Positions 1 through 15,450 of a stretch of DNA of 64,000 bases are shown here, in pieces. Source of the stretch: Kryptolebias marmoratus (lineage: Eukaryota; Chordata; Actinopteri; Cyprinodontiformes; Rivulidae). A program made the translations under genes and the position numbers. Numbering within the stretch: position 1 is the stretch's first letter; each line of letters opens with the position of its first letter. The notes under the pieces are model-generated. The model ran no database searches. It was not told the origin of the DNA and worked only from the letters and a program-made list of their open reading frames with translations. The stretch is from assembly GCF_001649575.2 (NCBI RefSeq), contig NC_051431.1, forward strand, positions 6,770,388 through 6,834,387, written 5' to 3'.

Positions 1-1543
<1,543 letters not shown>

Positions 1544-3029
1544 TTACAAAGCAAAAGTTTACATCTGCAGAAATTGGTACTCCTTAAATGGATTCTAAAG
1601 TCCTTTTTTTAAATAGGTATGGGGTTTAGTCAGTTAAAGCAAAAACGTAAAAACACAAATTTTGAGAATATATTAACTAGGATTTCTATGGTTATTGTCA
1701 ATGCAGATCAGAAATCAGGGGAGCCAATGGCCAACTTATGAACAGTGTTTGTTTGTTTGCATTTGGCCTATAAATGTTTCATATTCACATTCTTATACAC
1801 ATCACAACGTGCCACATTAAAAAGAAAAGAAAAAAACAAAACCCATGACTGACTGATTTAGTCTTGAAGCCCAATCCAGATCTGTATAAATACAGCATAC
1901 TGAAAGCTCAGTCAATGCAAGTAGTTCCAAGCAGTTCTTAAACATTTCCTACTCGACTTGAAAACCAAAATTGAGGATTTCCCTTGTAAATGCAATATGT
2001 TTTTTTTAAGTTAGCAAAAGATCCCAGTCAGTTAACTTAAGGATTTGCCAATGTTGTGTCAAAAAGAAAAAAAAAGAAAAAAGAAATAGCACTGACAAAG
2101 GGTGAGGTCAAGTGTAACAACACTGTGCTGCCCACAAATTTGCCTGCCTTATATTCAGCTTAGTTTGCTCAGGTGTGACCAATGGTGAATATAATTTTTT
2201 AATAGCAAAAATCAGCCTAATTAATCAGATGCCTAATCAATTGGTTCACTTCTATAAATAACATTTGATAGCAGGCATGTTTGAAAAACATTTAGAATTA
2301 TTTTTATGTGTAGAAATTGTGGTCCATTAAGTCTTCCATTGCCAGTACACCTTTGGATGCATTTCTTTTTTCTTTCAGCTCTCAATAAACTACACTTAGC
2401 GTATTAGAATGAGAATTGCAAATGTACATTGTGCAACTCCACATCATGGATCCTAGTATTTTTACATGTACACACTGACAACTTTTTAAAAGCGTAAAAT
2501 GTATTCATTAAGGTAAAATGCAAGAAGTAAAGATCAAATAAAGTGTTAATCTGAACAGCAGCATCCTTTAATTACAGTAAGAGCTTCTTCAGTAACAGCC
2601 AACACTGCTGCTGGTATGTGATTGTCATTTCTTAGGTCAAAGAACAAAAAAGAAAACAAATAATAAAAGAGCAAACAAGAATGACACACCTTAAAGGCAA
2701 AAGGAAATGAAGAGATAAAAGATGAGATATGGGTGCACCTCACAGCATTTTTACAAAGACGGGCAGGAAAAGAGATCCCACTACTGAAGCGGCCAAATCA
2801 GTGTCAGCAGCAGGGCAAAAGGAGTTAACACTCGAGTGCTATCTCTGGTCATTACTATTGCTCTCTGACCAGTCAGCTGTAGCAATCAAACCTGCTTTAC
2901 ATGCAAATGAGCTTCCTGTTGTTAATTCCTGAAGGATAGGACTTGATAGCTGTGAATGCACTGTGTTCCTACACGTACAGTCAGCGTGTTCATCAGAGAG
3001 AGACAGAAAGCCCTTCCCTACTCACCATA

Positions 3030-3310
3030 TCACTCAGTTTAGGTCTTTGGAACTCATTCAGCGCCAATTAAAGTGAGTTGGATCTAATTGGAGGCACAGG
3101 CCTGCAATTAATTTACCCAGAATCCCGTGAACTTGCCACACTGCCTCATTTATGTGCCATCCACCCATCCCCCATTTCTCAGAGAACTGGTGCTGAGAAG
3201 GCATCTTCATACTGGTCGCCACATACTTTGGATAAAGTCAGCATAATTAGTGACAGCTCTGTGGAGAGATTAATCACCTCAGTACAAATGTGTAGAGTGG
3301 TCAGTGAAAT
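3030..3310. promoter_or_regulatory. Possible intronic regulatory element with several ATTA-core sites
   Basis: Within about 280 bases there are gccaattaaag, tctaattgg, gcaattaattt, cataattagtg and gattaatcac, the TAAT/ATTA cores bound by homeodomain proteins. They sit in sequence of higher complexity than the flanks and lie about 1.5 kb into the intron upstream of the Ig1 exon. This is inferred from texture only; conservation is not known. Confidence 0.25.
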
Positions 3311-6300
3311 ATAATTAATCTAACAGCCCAATGAAGGACATTATGATTTGAAATATATGCCTAAACTAACAATGGCAACAGATTAAAGTTAGGGACTCTT
3401 TGAAAAAAATAATTGATTGATAGTAATCATTGGGTAAAAAAACTCAAATGTTTTTTTCAAAGGTTTGACTTAAAATGTGTATCTAGTCAACCATACTATC
3501 TTACAAATAACTTACAAAAATGGCAAACATTAATATTTATAGTAGTTTTTTTCTTTTACATACCTCCAAATTTATATTGTATTTCCAGATATGCTTAAAA
3601 CTGGCAGTTTTTTTTTATTTTTTTATTTTTGGTGCAAGAACAAGACTGTAAAGTGCTCTTTCTAAATTTGAATTATTATTTGTTCAAAAATAATAAAGTA
3701 AAATACTATGCTTTCAATAAATGGACTGAAAACTTACCAATGCCAGCTTATCTTTTTAAAGAGATAACAGCTGTCAAAATATGGAATTTTTCAGTGGGTT
3801 TTTTTTGTATACGAGTATTATCTATGATAAAAATAACCACTAAAATTTGCATCATTCAAAGGTCTACCACATAATTTGTAACAAATGAAATCAGCAGAGT
3901 CATGTTTCGTTGCCAACAATTACGATTCATTTGTTAACATCTGAACATTGACGGGTACACTTCAAACACCCTTGGCACACAACAGACATTGAGGAGGTAA
4001 AATAATTCTCGGATGTAAACAGAGTTGGGGGGAGAACAATAGATTTATAGACGCCAGTACGAAAGTGTAAAGGTAAAGTTCTCTCTTCTGAAAAGAAAAG
4101 GCAACTAAACGTTGTGAAGACAAGACTCAACAGAAGTAGGGGCATTTTGGGGGACAAAATTAAGCGGTGGAGAGCATTAGGGCAAAAATTGGGTCAAAGA
4201 TCACATGCAAATTAGCATTAGCATAGATATTCCTAAATATTGATAGCCGTATTTACTTGTAAACAAAGGCTAAGAATATGTGCTCTTTTTAACACTATTT
4301 TAATGAAAATCTTTATGAGTTTGAGTTAAATTAACCTCCAAACAATCATTTAAATGAAACACTGCATATTTTGACAGCTATTATGGCTTTAAATATACTA
4401 TAATCAATTTGTTTCAATATTTTGTTAAATGTCATACCATAAAATAGAAAAATTAGTCTTGTTCACAAAACCATGTATGTAATTTTGAGCTTTAGTGATT
4501 GACGTCTTTTAGTCAGTGGGTGTTCAAAATGTAGGCAAGGCATGTTTTAAGACAAAGAAAAATTTTGGAGAAACATATTTAGCCTTTGCTAAGATTAACC
4601 ATTTCTGGCGCTAAATAAAATTGTTAAAAATACATACCCAAGCTTTGAGGCTATTAGAGTTGTCTGAAGCACAACTACGAAGGCTAATTAACCTCCTGCA
4701 ACCTGCTCTCATCAGAGCTTTTAGAACCTATAGACATTATGCTAACAAGGCTCAGCCCATTAGTCAAGCAGAGCTAACTCTTCTAGCAAATACAGGCCCA
4801 TTACCACTGCAACAACTCCTGCCACCACCACCCTTCATCAGACAAGACAGGCTCGAATGTTTTATTAAAGAGAACTTTGAAGCTCTGCTGCTCTCTACTC
4901 CACCCGTACCCTTCCTGATTTAGATTGCTCCTCTCTAATTTGAAATAATTTAAAGTTTGGGGTTTTATAGGGGGACCATTAACTATTCACATGTGGCCCA
5001 TCGGGGGAGAGCTGTGCAATGAAAGGAGCTGTGTTTGATCACAGACTGTTCACTGCGCATAATTACACTGGATCCGCATGACGAACATGCAGAGTTACAA
5101 TACAATTTACAACAGGATAAAGTTTTATGAAAAGATGGTAAAATAAGCCAGCAACTCAATATTAAGAATATTGCATGAAAGTCAAACAAGAGATGTTTGT
5201 GTGCAATTCCTGAGAAAGTTCATGTGTTTTAAATGTTGAGTGAATCTAAGCATATATCAGTTACACAGTGATAAAATCCCTACAGTGCATGTGTGCATGT
5301 GTGTGTAGCTTTTGCAGTGCTGATCCCCACAGACGCTTTGAGTGACCTCCGTTTCTTCAGCTCCATTACCCCTCAACAGGGGAAAAAGACACAGGCGGTG
5401 ATCAGGATTATTCTGTCATACAACCACCCCTGTGCTCCCCTCCACAGGTGCAGGCTTCTATACGATAACTGGTGGACTAACATCACTGCTTTCCTACTTG
5501 AAACACAGCCAAATCTGAGACAGAAACAAGAGATGAGCAGAGTGCACACTTCACAACTGAATCAAGCTGTTCTCTTGCTCACTTTGCTTTGAGTCATCTA
5601 ACCTTTTTTTTTTCAAAGTGCTGCCCTTCCTTCTCCTCTGCTGCTTTCAAACACACTCCCTTCATTTTGCTATCCTGCTCTCCCCCATTTTTGCTTGCAG
5701 ACAGAGAATGTGAGATGAGCTAATGCAATACAGAGCCTCACCAAAGGGAAGCTGGGACTTCAACTGCAAGGATTTGATCGATTAGTGCCTGAGGCAAGAT
5801 TCGCCTTCTCCCTCTCACTTGCTAGTGAGCGCAGAGTTTCTTTTTTCTCATTTACTCATACACACACTTACACATTCACAGACCTAAACTATGCTTGAGG
5901 GATTCCTTGCTCGCTGTGGAGGTAATTAAAAAAACCAACAGTTCTCTGAGACTTTTCTCTCTTCTGAAAGAAATCTCAGTAATGAACAACAAAGCCCAAC
6001 AGCAATAAGGAACACACAAAACTTGCCTCACCCATCCATACAAAGAAAACAAGGGTCCACAGCTACATTCTGACCCATATATTGCATGTACATAAGGATT
6101 CATGATGACCTTTGGGCATATTTTCGTTTCCCAAATCCAGATTTTTTTACCTCCTTCCAGCCACCGATAAGACAAGATGATGAGATTAGTCTGCTTCTTA
6201 AGAAGTCAAAGTTATTCCGCTTGACATGAGCTGACCTTAATTCTTTGCACATTAAACTTCATCAGTCAATTTATCAATGTGTTGGTGCCCAACTTTATTT

Positions 6301-7149
6301 TTACAATACAAAACCAGTTTCTTTTATATTAATATATTTCTAAAGATAAGCATTCTTCCTCAGTGTGATAAAATAAAATAAAATACGGACATGTGACTGA
6401 CTGCTTTCAGTTCAAGCAGCTTAATGTGACTGACTTGAGTAGGGGAATTATTTTGTAGTGGGATTTAACTATGAGATGACCTAAATTTGTGGTGAATAAA
6501 AATCACTTAATGCAAGTCAAAGTTCATATAATAGAGACATATTATTAAGAACATTTTCTGTCCTACTAAATGTGAACTACTAGAAAAAACAAAGTCTGCA
6601 AGTCTTAAGCATTGTGGTGATACAATGCTTATGTCTGGAAGTTAGAAATCAATCCAAATCTTCTAACTAAAAGCAGAAAAGAAGACTCTGTAACATATCT
6701 GCCTCTCAGCAGTCTTGGGACATGAAAAACCCAGACAGGGTTATTCCTTAAACACAGCACTTTTCCCCTCTGCAATTAAAAGCTTATGCACCCACACAGG
6801 CAAATCATGTACACATTATTTTTTATTAATAATTACTTTCAGCTGAATGTAACCATATTGGAAAAACTGACAAAAAGCTGGAGAGAAGCAGGAAGACAGA
6901 CAAAAACTGAGTAAAAACAATTACCTAAAGGCAGCAATCAGTTCCGGACCAGTGATTTCCCTAACTTAAAAAAAAAGTGCCTCTGTTTCTCACAGCTCTT
7001 TTCCATGGCTACTATCTTGGCAGAGTGTGAGGAAGAGGAAGGCAGCCAGGCACATGCCCTTTAACCAAAAGAACTCACAGGGGAGAAGGACAGTGAAGCA
7101 ATTTAGATGTGTTGTCACTATGGTCCCCTGAGGTAGGGAGACGGGATAA

Positions 7150-7530
7150 TGTGTCTACTTCCTTGAATAATAAAACAGCTTCACAATGTGGTGCAATTCA
7201 CTCTAATTCCTGCTATATAACAAAGCCAGGGCGTTCATTTCATTATAAGAATGAAAGAGCGGTAAAGTTTAATTTCCTCCAATAAAGATGCTCAAGGTCA
7301 CGGAATCTCGTAAAGGGAGGCACTAAAATTGACAGGTGTTGTGGCAGACTGACACATATGATAACAACCCACATTAGAAGTCCAGCTAAGCAATGGCAGA
7401 GATATGCAATATGGATCTGTGATAAGGGAGGCCAAGCACAGTAGGACACTCCCTATCTACAACCCCATTAATCTGTGATTAGGGGACTTAAGAGGGATTT
7501 ATGGCAGAGATAAGAGCAGAGGGTGTGTCC
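7150..7530. promoter_or_regulatory. Possible intronic regulatory element with GATA-type sites
   Basis: Contains ctgtgataaggg, gcagagataagag, ggtcacgg and several attaatc/taattcc motifs in a complex, repeat-free stretch. The functional call is inference only. Confidence 0.22.
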
Positions 7531-8709
7531 CTCGGGGTAGCCAGGCAGAGACTGGAGCCATGCCTGCTTACGATGGGGCCCAGCCAGTTTAATGACTGAA
7601 CCCAAAAGAAAAGGCAACGTTTTCTAATGAATTAGAGAAGATAACAGAGAGAGGGGGCAAAGATAAAACAGAAGCAAAATAAGGCAGAAAAAGCAAGGTA
7701 CTGTATTCCTGCTGATCAGATGACATGAACAGGAAAGTGAAACTGAATCTTTTTACGGTTTCAGCCTCACAATCCCACTTTGGAATGTGCTGCATGAATG
7801 ACTTTGCCAGTTGCATCAGATCAAGCTTGTTTTTAATGTTACACAAGGCTATCGCTTACACTCCTAAGAGGCAGGATTAGAGCCCTGAGTGTGAGTGTAT
7901 ACGGACACACAGAGGTGGGGTGATGGATAGCTTTATGACCTCTTTCTCTCCTCATCTCTTTGTCTCCATTTACCAAACAGAACAGAGTATTGTTACCCTC
8001 TCTTGCACTACAGCTGTACTTGAAAACAAATATCACTTTCAAAAAATTGCACCTCTGTCCAAATCAGTTTTTTTTTCTTACTCAAATGAAATCTGATGCT
8101 TAAGTGTCAGTTTCTACCCAAAACTCCAACCCAACATTACATTATGCGATTGCTTATCTGGTAACTATTGCAAAGTTAAATACAAACAAAACAAAGCTTA
8201 TTTTTCACTAGTAAAACTAGGACAAGACTATAAAGTCTTGTTTTACTGTTAAAATGCCAAAACCCTGTCTTAAAATGTACATGATTTAGGGTAACATAAT
8301 AAATGCAACATGATCTCAGTATATATATCATTTGATTATTGAGCAATCCCATTAAAATAAGTTTTGTTTTCAAGACAAACAGGGGACATATACTATATGT
8401 CGTCTTTGTTGCAGATATATGCCTTTTGGCAGAGTTTGGAGCAACCACAATTTTTTCTGTGTGTTTTGAAGGAAAGTGTAAGGTAAGGTATGTTGAGTAG
8501 TTTGTGACCTTTAGTTTTGCTGCTGGTGTTATTATATTACAATCTGTACCTTTAATATAATCTTTATGGACAGACTTGAAAGGACCTTTGAATATAACTT
8601 GTTAACTCATCGAAAACATGCTCCAAGTTTTATGAAGACGACCTGATGAACTATAAGATCAATCAGAATTGCTTTATAACTGTAGCTGCCTTTGATCATC
8701 TTGTTGCTC

Positions 8710-8740
8710 ATTTGTCATCTGCAATAAATAGATGACAAAT
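8710..8740. repeat. Perfect 11-bp inverted repeat (hairpin, 9-base loop)
   Basis: atttgtcatct at 8710-8720 is exactly complementary to agatgacaaat at 8730-8740, with loop gcaataaat. It is an isolated stem, and no transcript role is evident. Confidence 0.8.
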
Positions 8741-9029
8741 CTGCTGATGATAGCATAAGTGATTCCCCTTTCTTCACTTAAGGCCAAGGGTTACAAAAAC
8801 ACAGTAAGCTCCAAAGCTCTGGAATATTTCCACTCATGGCTCATGAGTATGTGAAACAAGATAGATCTGTAGACCTGGAGCAGCAGCCCAAGTTCCTAGC
8901 TGTGTCAGACGGGAAACACATCTCAGCCCAAGCTGAAGAAAAGAAGTAGAAAATGCTATATTGTGTCATAATTGTATGTTCCCATACAATGACAAAATTT
9001 GTTCTTTGAATTTGACTCATCCCACATGT

Positions 9030-9190
9030 GAGATACACACAAGTGGAGCAGTTAAGAGCTATTTAGGTGTCCAGGGAGCAGTTAGGGCTTGGGTGTCATG
9101 CTCAAGGACATCACGACATATGGGCATGGCAAGAACTGAACCTGTGACTTTCCGGTCCCAAGATGGCTGGCCTGCCATTGCCCCATAGCT
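9030..9190 (-). repeat. Decayed SINE-like repeat (tRNA-like head and conserved core)
   Basis: On the minus strand it reads ctatggggcaatggcaggcc, then a B-box-like ggttcagttc, then atgtccttgagcatgacacc and ctaactgctccctgg. The block resembling 'tgtccttgagcaagacactt...aactgctccc' is the core of a very common teleost tRNA-derived SINE-like repeat, possibly of the V-SINE type. The copy is mutated. Confidence 0.6.
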
Positions 9191-12100
9191 GGGACACAAA
9201 CATAACTACAGAGCACTTCTTATAGAAGCCGGGGTCCATCCTGAGCCAGGACGGCAATCTAAATCTTAGGTAACAAGAGAAGTATTTTCACATTTCTAAG
9301 AACACTCCTGACACATTTTCAAGACATCATGGATAAGTATAATAAAGGGTTATTGATGCTAAGAAAAATCTAAAGAGAAAAAAAAATCACTTGTCTTAAT
9401 AATAGTTTAATTGGTTCACTTTATTAATATTAAAACAAAGCTAATAAGCCATCTTTTATAATTCTGCATATATAATGATTCCCCATAGACAGTCAGCAGT
9501 AAAGTATTAAAAATAAACACATAAAGCAAGAGAAAAATATACTACACTATAACAGATTTGAACACAAACCCAAGGGACTCAATTGAGAGTGAGTTGTAGC
9601 TCTTCCTAATGTCAATCTGCTCCAGTGAGTGTCATTAAAAACAAACAAAAAGCTGTCAAACTCTGCAAAAGGTCAGGAGGGCAGAACTCATTCCTGCAGG
9701 ACAAATCCAATTCCTTCTCTGTATCATATCAGTTCTCTGGGACAAGCAGGAAATCTGTGGTAGAAAAAAAACTACAATGCTTGTTAGGAAGCTGCCTGTC
9801 AAATTGGCTCTGGAGACCTGGCAGATGGGCTGAATGAAGCAGGGCGGATGCAAGCGGAGAGTCAGTCTGTCTCCATGCGCGTGTGTCAGTCTGTCTGTTA
9901 TTTATCAATCTATTCACAATGTGCGGGTTGTCTGCGACTTTCGCAGACTCACATACTCAAGCTGACCCTGCATATTCCCAGCGACGACCTGAGAAGAAAA
10001 CCCAGCCTGAGCACTGATGTCAAGGCTGTCATTCCCTCAGCAGAGCAAAAACTCCAAGAAAAGGGCCACAATTAATGTGGAACCCAGATGACAGTCTGAG
10101 ACCTTCTAGCTTCTGTATGCAGCATAGCCAAGACTTTGAGTATAGTGGGGGATTACAGAAATAAAGCACCAGGGAGTGAGAGACAGCTATTACCTCTTGT
10201 TTTTCTTTTCCAGCATTGCTAGTTTTTAATGAGGTTTGACCAGTGTGGTCTCAAAAATACATAAAGGATTTAAACAGCAGCAGCAGCATGGATGAAGAAA
10301 GAGTAAATTAACATTTATACCCAGAGGAAAGTGAGCCTCTTACTGCTGATTTATTCCTTAGGAAATAAATAAAACTAGTTGGTGTGTTGTTTTTTTAGTA
10401 TTTTTGAAGACAAATGTATATTTAAATGGGTGCATTAAAAAACATGCTGTAATGGAAAGAGCCCTGCAGGGTTCATCTAACTAAAGCTGCTTAATGTAAT
10501 TTCAAAACTGCTGTCTGCTCTGTCTGGTGCATCACCAAGAATATGGTAGTCTGTTCTTCTCACTGGCTGCAGAACTTTTGTTCCTGGCTGAGGGGTTTGG
10601 GATAGGTGGAAAGGCAAAGGAAAGGCTGGAGGAAGACAGACCAGCAACACACTCAGCTGGCACAGCCAAGCCAGAGTGCAGCATATGGGCTCCCTGCCAA
10701 AAAAGAAAAAAAAAAAAGAACAGCTCTGAAGGGATGCCAAAGTGGACTGGGGCAAGCATGGCCAAAAAGTACTTAATGTTTTTTAAATGTTATTTATTTG
10801 ATTGCTGAAGGGATAGAGTTCTACTGTTAGACTAGCGTTAAGTTACAGGCCCTGAGAGAGCTGATGACCTTAACTGCTTATGTAGGCTGTTCTAAATGAT
10901 CTGCCAAACACATTACAAGGCAAACCTCAGACAGCCGGGTGCTGGAAAGGAATTTTATTTACAGCATTCAGTCGAGGGTACAATAGTATCGTCTGAGAGC
11001 TCCAGCTTGGCTCAGATCTTCCTGGTGCCCTTTAGGTTAGAAGGGTTGAGCATGGATCACAGAGTATTTAAGTGTCAATGTTTGCAAGCTTGTGTAAGTG
11101 ATTATATGTAACAGCGGCTCACATGTTGTAGCTGTGGGGGTATTATTAAAGAGAACCTTGGCTCCCATAGCATAGGTTAAGACTCTATGGAGCCATGTGG
11201 CAAAATGGCTCTGGGCCTGCTGAGGGGGCATGGCCTGAGTCCAAGCAAATGGAACACAAATTGCCCTAAACTATTTAAAACCTGGCCTGGAAAAATTAAA
11301 ATGGGATGTAAGGCGTTCCATGTGATGCACAGTAAATATTTGGTTAAAATTAATTAGAGAGCAAGGTCTGCCAAGTTGTCTTTTTCTAGACATCCACAGA
11401 AAGTAAACTGTTCCCAGTCTGGCATTAAAGAGAAAGTTCCTTCCACAGACAATTGCTCACTGGCCTGTTGGCTTTCCAGCATTCACTTACGAAGTGCTCC
11501 CATCAAAGCACATACCAACTGTCCAGGTATACAGCAAATCTAACCAAATTCAGTTTCCTTCCATGCCACAAATCAAAATGCTTAAACAAGATGTAATTGT
11601 ATCTGTTTTTTTTTTTTCATTTTTTAGTTTTCATCAGTCTGTTGTCTACACTTCACAGCTAAAACACCTTTAATATTTGAATTTCTTAGGAAACCTGAGT
11701 AGGAGACAGTGACAGAGGGGAAAAGCAAATCCACACAGGGCTCTTGTGATGACAAATGCAAGAGAAGAAATAATCCGATCACCAAGAGCTCTCCAAACTG
11801 TTTCGTTAGTGAAAACAACCACAACCCTTTTTTCCGCTGATACCAAAATGCATTGGTTCTATCGAAAGTGGCCACTAGAAAAGTCTTTTTAAGGAAAACT
11901 TTACAGTACATAGTTTTCACTGCATCATTCATGTTGAAGTGCTCTCTAACTGAGGACCTGTCTGTTTTACTCAAGAGACAAACTCAACATAAGCGTCTGT
12001 GTTACAGAATTCTGAATAAAAGACATTTAAAAATCTAGCCCACATTTCATCTAAATTGAATTTAAAAAGCTACAATTTCTTGAAGTTAGCTTTAGCTACC

Positions 12101-14214
12101 CAGAAAGTCATTTACATTTACAGATGTCCAAAAAAAGATGTCATTTCCAATAAAGCAGTGAGCAGAGCTGGACACAGAAATGAACAGCATTCTCTGATTA
12201 GATTATATAATAAGATGGGATAAACATGGGCTGGCAAAACTAAATGTAGCAGGAATTAGGCATGAAGTAAGACAAAAAAAAATGATTACATGCTGCTGTC
12301 AGACATTTGGCAAAGAAAGGTGACATTACTGAAGCCAAGTTAGAGTAATCGTGGTAGGGCTCAAAAGGTAAAATGAAATGTTAACAGTTTGATGTATGAA
12401 GCTTATGATTAGGACTTGCTGACAGATGCAGCAAAATGCAAATGCAATTCTGTCTTCAGAGACTGAAGAACCAGTCTTACAGCTGGTGACTACATTTGTT
12501 ATTTAATTAGAGTGTTCGTTGTGTGGGCACTGAGAATGGACATCAGAGGAAGAGAGACTGAGAGGGAGGATTGCACAGCTGAGTAAGAGTAAAAAGTTTA
12601 CAGGAAAGGCACATAAAAGCTCTGCGAGTCTTTCATAACTGAAAAGTACAACCTAAATTCTTTTGGGAAAATATAAAATCCACAAGTTCTTTTTTGTTGT
12701 GTGTCTGTGTGTGGGGGGTATTTATTTTAGCTCATTTTTTAGGTTATAAAAGTTATGTTTTAATTTTTAAACCAGACATCTTATCTACAGTGACTAAAAT
12801 GACAAATACCTGACATTTATGTGTTCATTTCAGTCGTGACATCCGATTTAACATGTCAAAAATATGCAGAAAGCGGTTAAGCCTGATAATAGAGCAGGAT
12901 TACTATAACGGTGTATTTGCATGTTGAAAAATCACCCAGTTGTGTGAAGCCTCCTCTCCATGGTTACAGCTGAATGGTGGGACTGGCTCTGAAAGCAGTG
13001 CTATAACAGGGAATTTCAAGGTCACCTTCTCATTAATTATGTTTTGCTGTGCTTTGCTTTAAATGGAGCACACCCCTCCTACTTTTATCACCGTCTTTTG
13101 TGTGACAGAATTACCCCCTGGACCTGCTAGATTAGGTTGCTGATGTAGCTCTGGATGAGATTGGCTGTTGAGCAAACGAGCTCAAAAACACGTGAATTGC
13201 ACTGCACAACATTAAAAAAGTGCTTTGAAAAAGTAAACATGGACTTATTTTTGATCAGGGAAGAAAGCCTTGTCACTTCACAGAATCCCATCTATGACAG
13301 TACAGCCAGTTGAGGGAGGAACCAAAATCATTAATCAACTAATTAGCAGTCTATCTTTTAACTGCTAATTTAATCTATTGCTCACAGCTTTTTAATGGCA
13401 TTTTCCCCTGTCAGTTTTCATGAAAGAGAGGTTTAGCATTTCAAAAGTGTATCCAGGCTTTTAAATGAGAGGGTAATAGAATGGTCAGAGAGGTTGGGAG
13501 GAGGCCTGAGCTCAGGGAGAGAGAAAGAAAAGAAGGACACAGCAAAAGGCTGTCCTGAATGCCATCCCTAAGTCTCCCCAGTGGAGAAAATGAAAGGAAG
13601 GGAGGTCTGAGCCTTTTTGAAATGCACGAGGCAGAGCACCCCATGATAGCATAGCTTTACCACCACAGCAAACGCCAAGCCCAAGGGAAGCCCTCTGGGA
13701 GCTTCCGAGCACACAAAATGTAGATACAGGCGGAAAGCTGGCCGTAAGATTCCAAACCCTCAATGCCACAATGAAGCTGTGTACCACCTTTCATTTACTC
13801 AGCAAAATCACTTCTCCCCAGATGTCTACCTTTAGAAGAAAAAAAAAATCTGTACCAGCATTCCTGCCTCACAATTTTTCATCACTACCATCCTAATCAG
13901 CACATTCAGTGCCACAAGGGACCACTAAGAATATGCAATGTGAGCACTGGAGCTAGATCAAAAGTATTCCCAGAGCTGGTGTATCATAGTATGTTTGACT
14001 CCTCCGTCCTCTTCTTCGTCCTCCGTCCATCCCCCTCCCACACCCCAGGGTAGCCTTTGTAAAGGCGCACTCCTAGACCTCAACACTCCTCACACACCCT
14101 CAGCCTCTCATGAACCATTCTGTTCCCCTCCTCCATGCCTTACAAACGCCCCGTTAAGGCAACACAATGCGGCCTTGCTGTCTCCATCCCCACAGGCTTT
14201 GTGTGTGTTTATGA

Positions 14215-14235
14215 GTGTGTGTGTGTGTGTGTGTT
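14215..14235 (+). repeat. (GT)n microsatellite
   Basis: About ten GT units, preceded by an interrupted gtgtgtgtttatgagtgt stretch. Confidence 0.95.
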
Positions 14236-15009
14236 GGCCTGTTTGATTTAAGAAAGACTTTGCACTGACCAGTCACAAAAAAGGCAAGTCTTAAAAATTG
14301 GGCCAAAAAAGGGGGTCGGGGTTGGGGGGAAGAGGATAGAGTGATTCTTTAAGTCTCCTCTTGGCACCCCACACAAACACAAAACCCCATGTCTCTGTCT
14401 TTTCTTCTCACTTATATCTATTTTACTGTCACCATGGAGAAACTAACATTGGACTGACACGAGTCCACGTAAGTATGCATACGTACCATAGAATTGTGCA
14501 TTAAGGTTAAAAAGAAAACAATTATCTATGCATGTTTATAACAGGAAGCAACGCTGTGGGAATTTAGTAGGTGCCATTTTTGATCTGAGACAGAAAGCAG
14601 ACAGCACCTTTCATCCTATAAGGGAGCATCATTCATCACTTCAACACCAAGTGGGAATAAGAAGTGTTTGTCCTCCCCGTCACCTGTCAGGACATGATGC
14701 ATTAACCATACTGGCTCATCTGAAATGTGCCTCCTGGCTCCAATCAGCCAGCTCCAAAAAAAAGGAAACATTTTTATTAAGTCCTGTTTTAAAATATTTT
14801 AGTAAAAACGGCTAAGTCTGTTTGTTAAATGTACATAAGTCATAAAATCATCAGCAAATGTTCACAAAGTCCCCAAGACATCTAAGCTTCCTAATCTGAA
14901 CTGAATCTTGATAAGACAGCAATTAATTTTTAAAATACCAAAAGTTTAATAAAAAGGAAACAAGGAAGTCTCTCTTGGTTTATAAAATGATTCCACTCCT
15001 CTGATTCCC

Positions 15010-15450
15010 CTTGAAGATGTGTGTATCAGCTGAGCTGCAGCCGTGGCAAATTACAAACTATTGACGTCAGTTGGATTTGTTAATTTAATCCAATTAAGCA
15101 GCACTTTTAGGTCATTAAAGAAAGAGCAGTTGGAGGGAAAGCAGATCATTAAGCGTCACCACCTAATTTATCTGCCCTCAAACAAACTGCTTCGAAATGT
15201 TTATCTTGTCAGTCGTTAATGACTTAGCAGTGGTTCCCATGAACAGGAAGAGCACACCGACTGCCCTCCTGCATTCCTTCATGTGATTTTACTAAGCCTA
15301 ATCCCGGATCTTAGAGTGTAAAACCTTGTTTCATTCGGCTTAGGATCCGATTATTGTGCATTAGTGGAAATTATGAAGCTATAGCTTTACTGACACCGTC
15401 ACCTCGCACAGGTGTGAGATTTTCCTGTTGAAGGAAAGAGGTGACATCAC
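15010..15450. promoter_or_regulatory. Possible conserved non-coding element
   Basis: A repeat-free stretch with tgacgtca (full CRE-type palindrome, 15063-15070), ttaatttaatccaattaagc, ggtcattaaag, cgttaatgactt, gcctaatcccgg and gctataggctt-like AT motifs, plus an unusual number of scattered CpGs for an intron. It looks like a developmental enhancer by texture; conservation was not tested. Confidence 0.3.

Noticed and set aside
10477..10808. Overlapping ORFs of about 90 codons on both strands
   Set aside because: These are typical chance ORFs: low complexity (Lys or Phe runs from a poly-A-rich stretch) and no domain.
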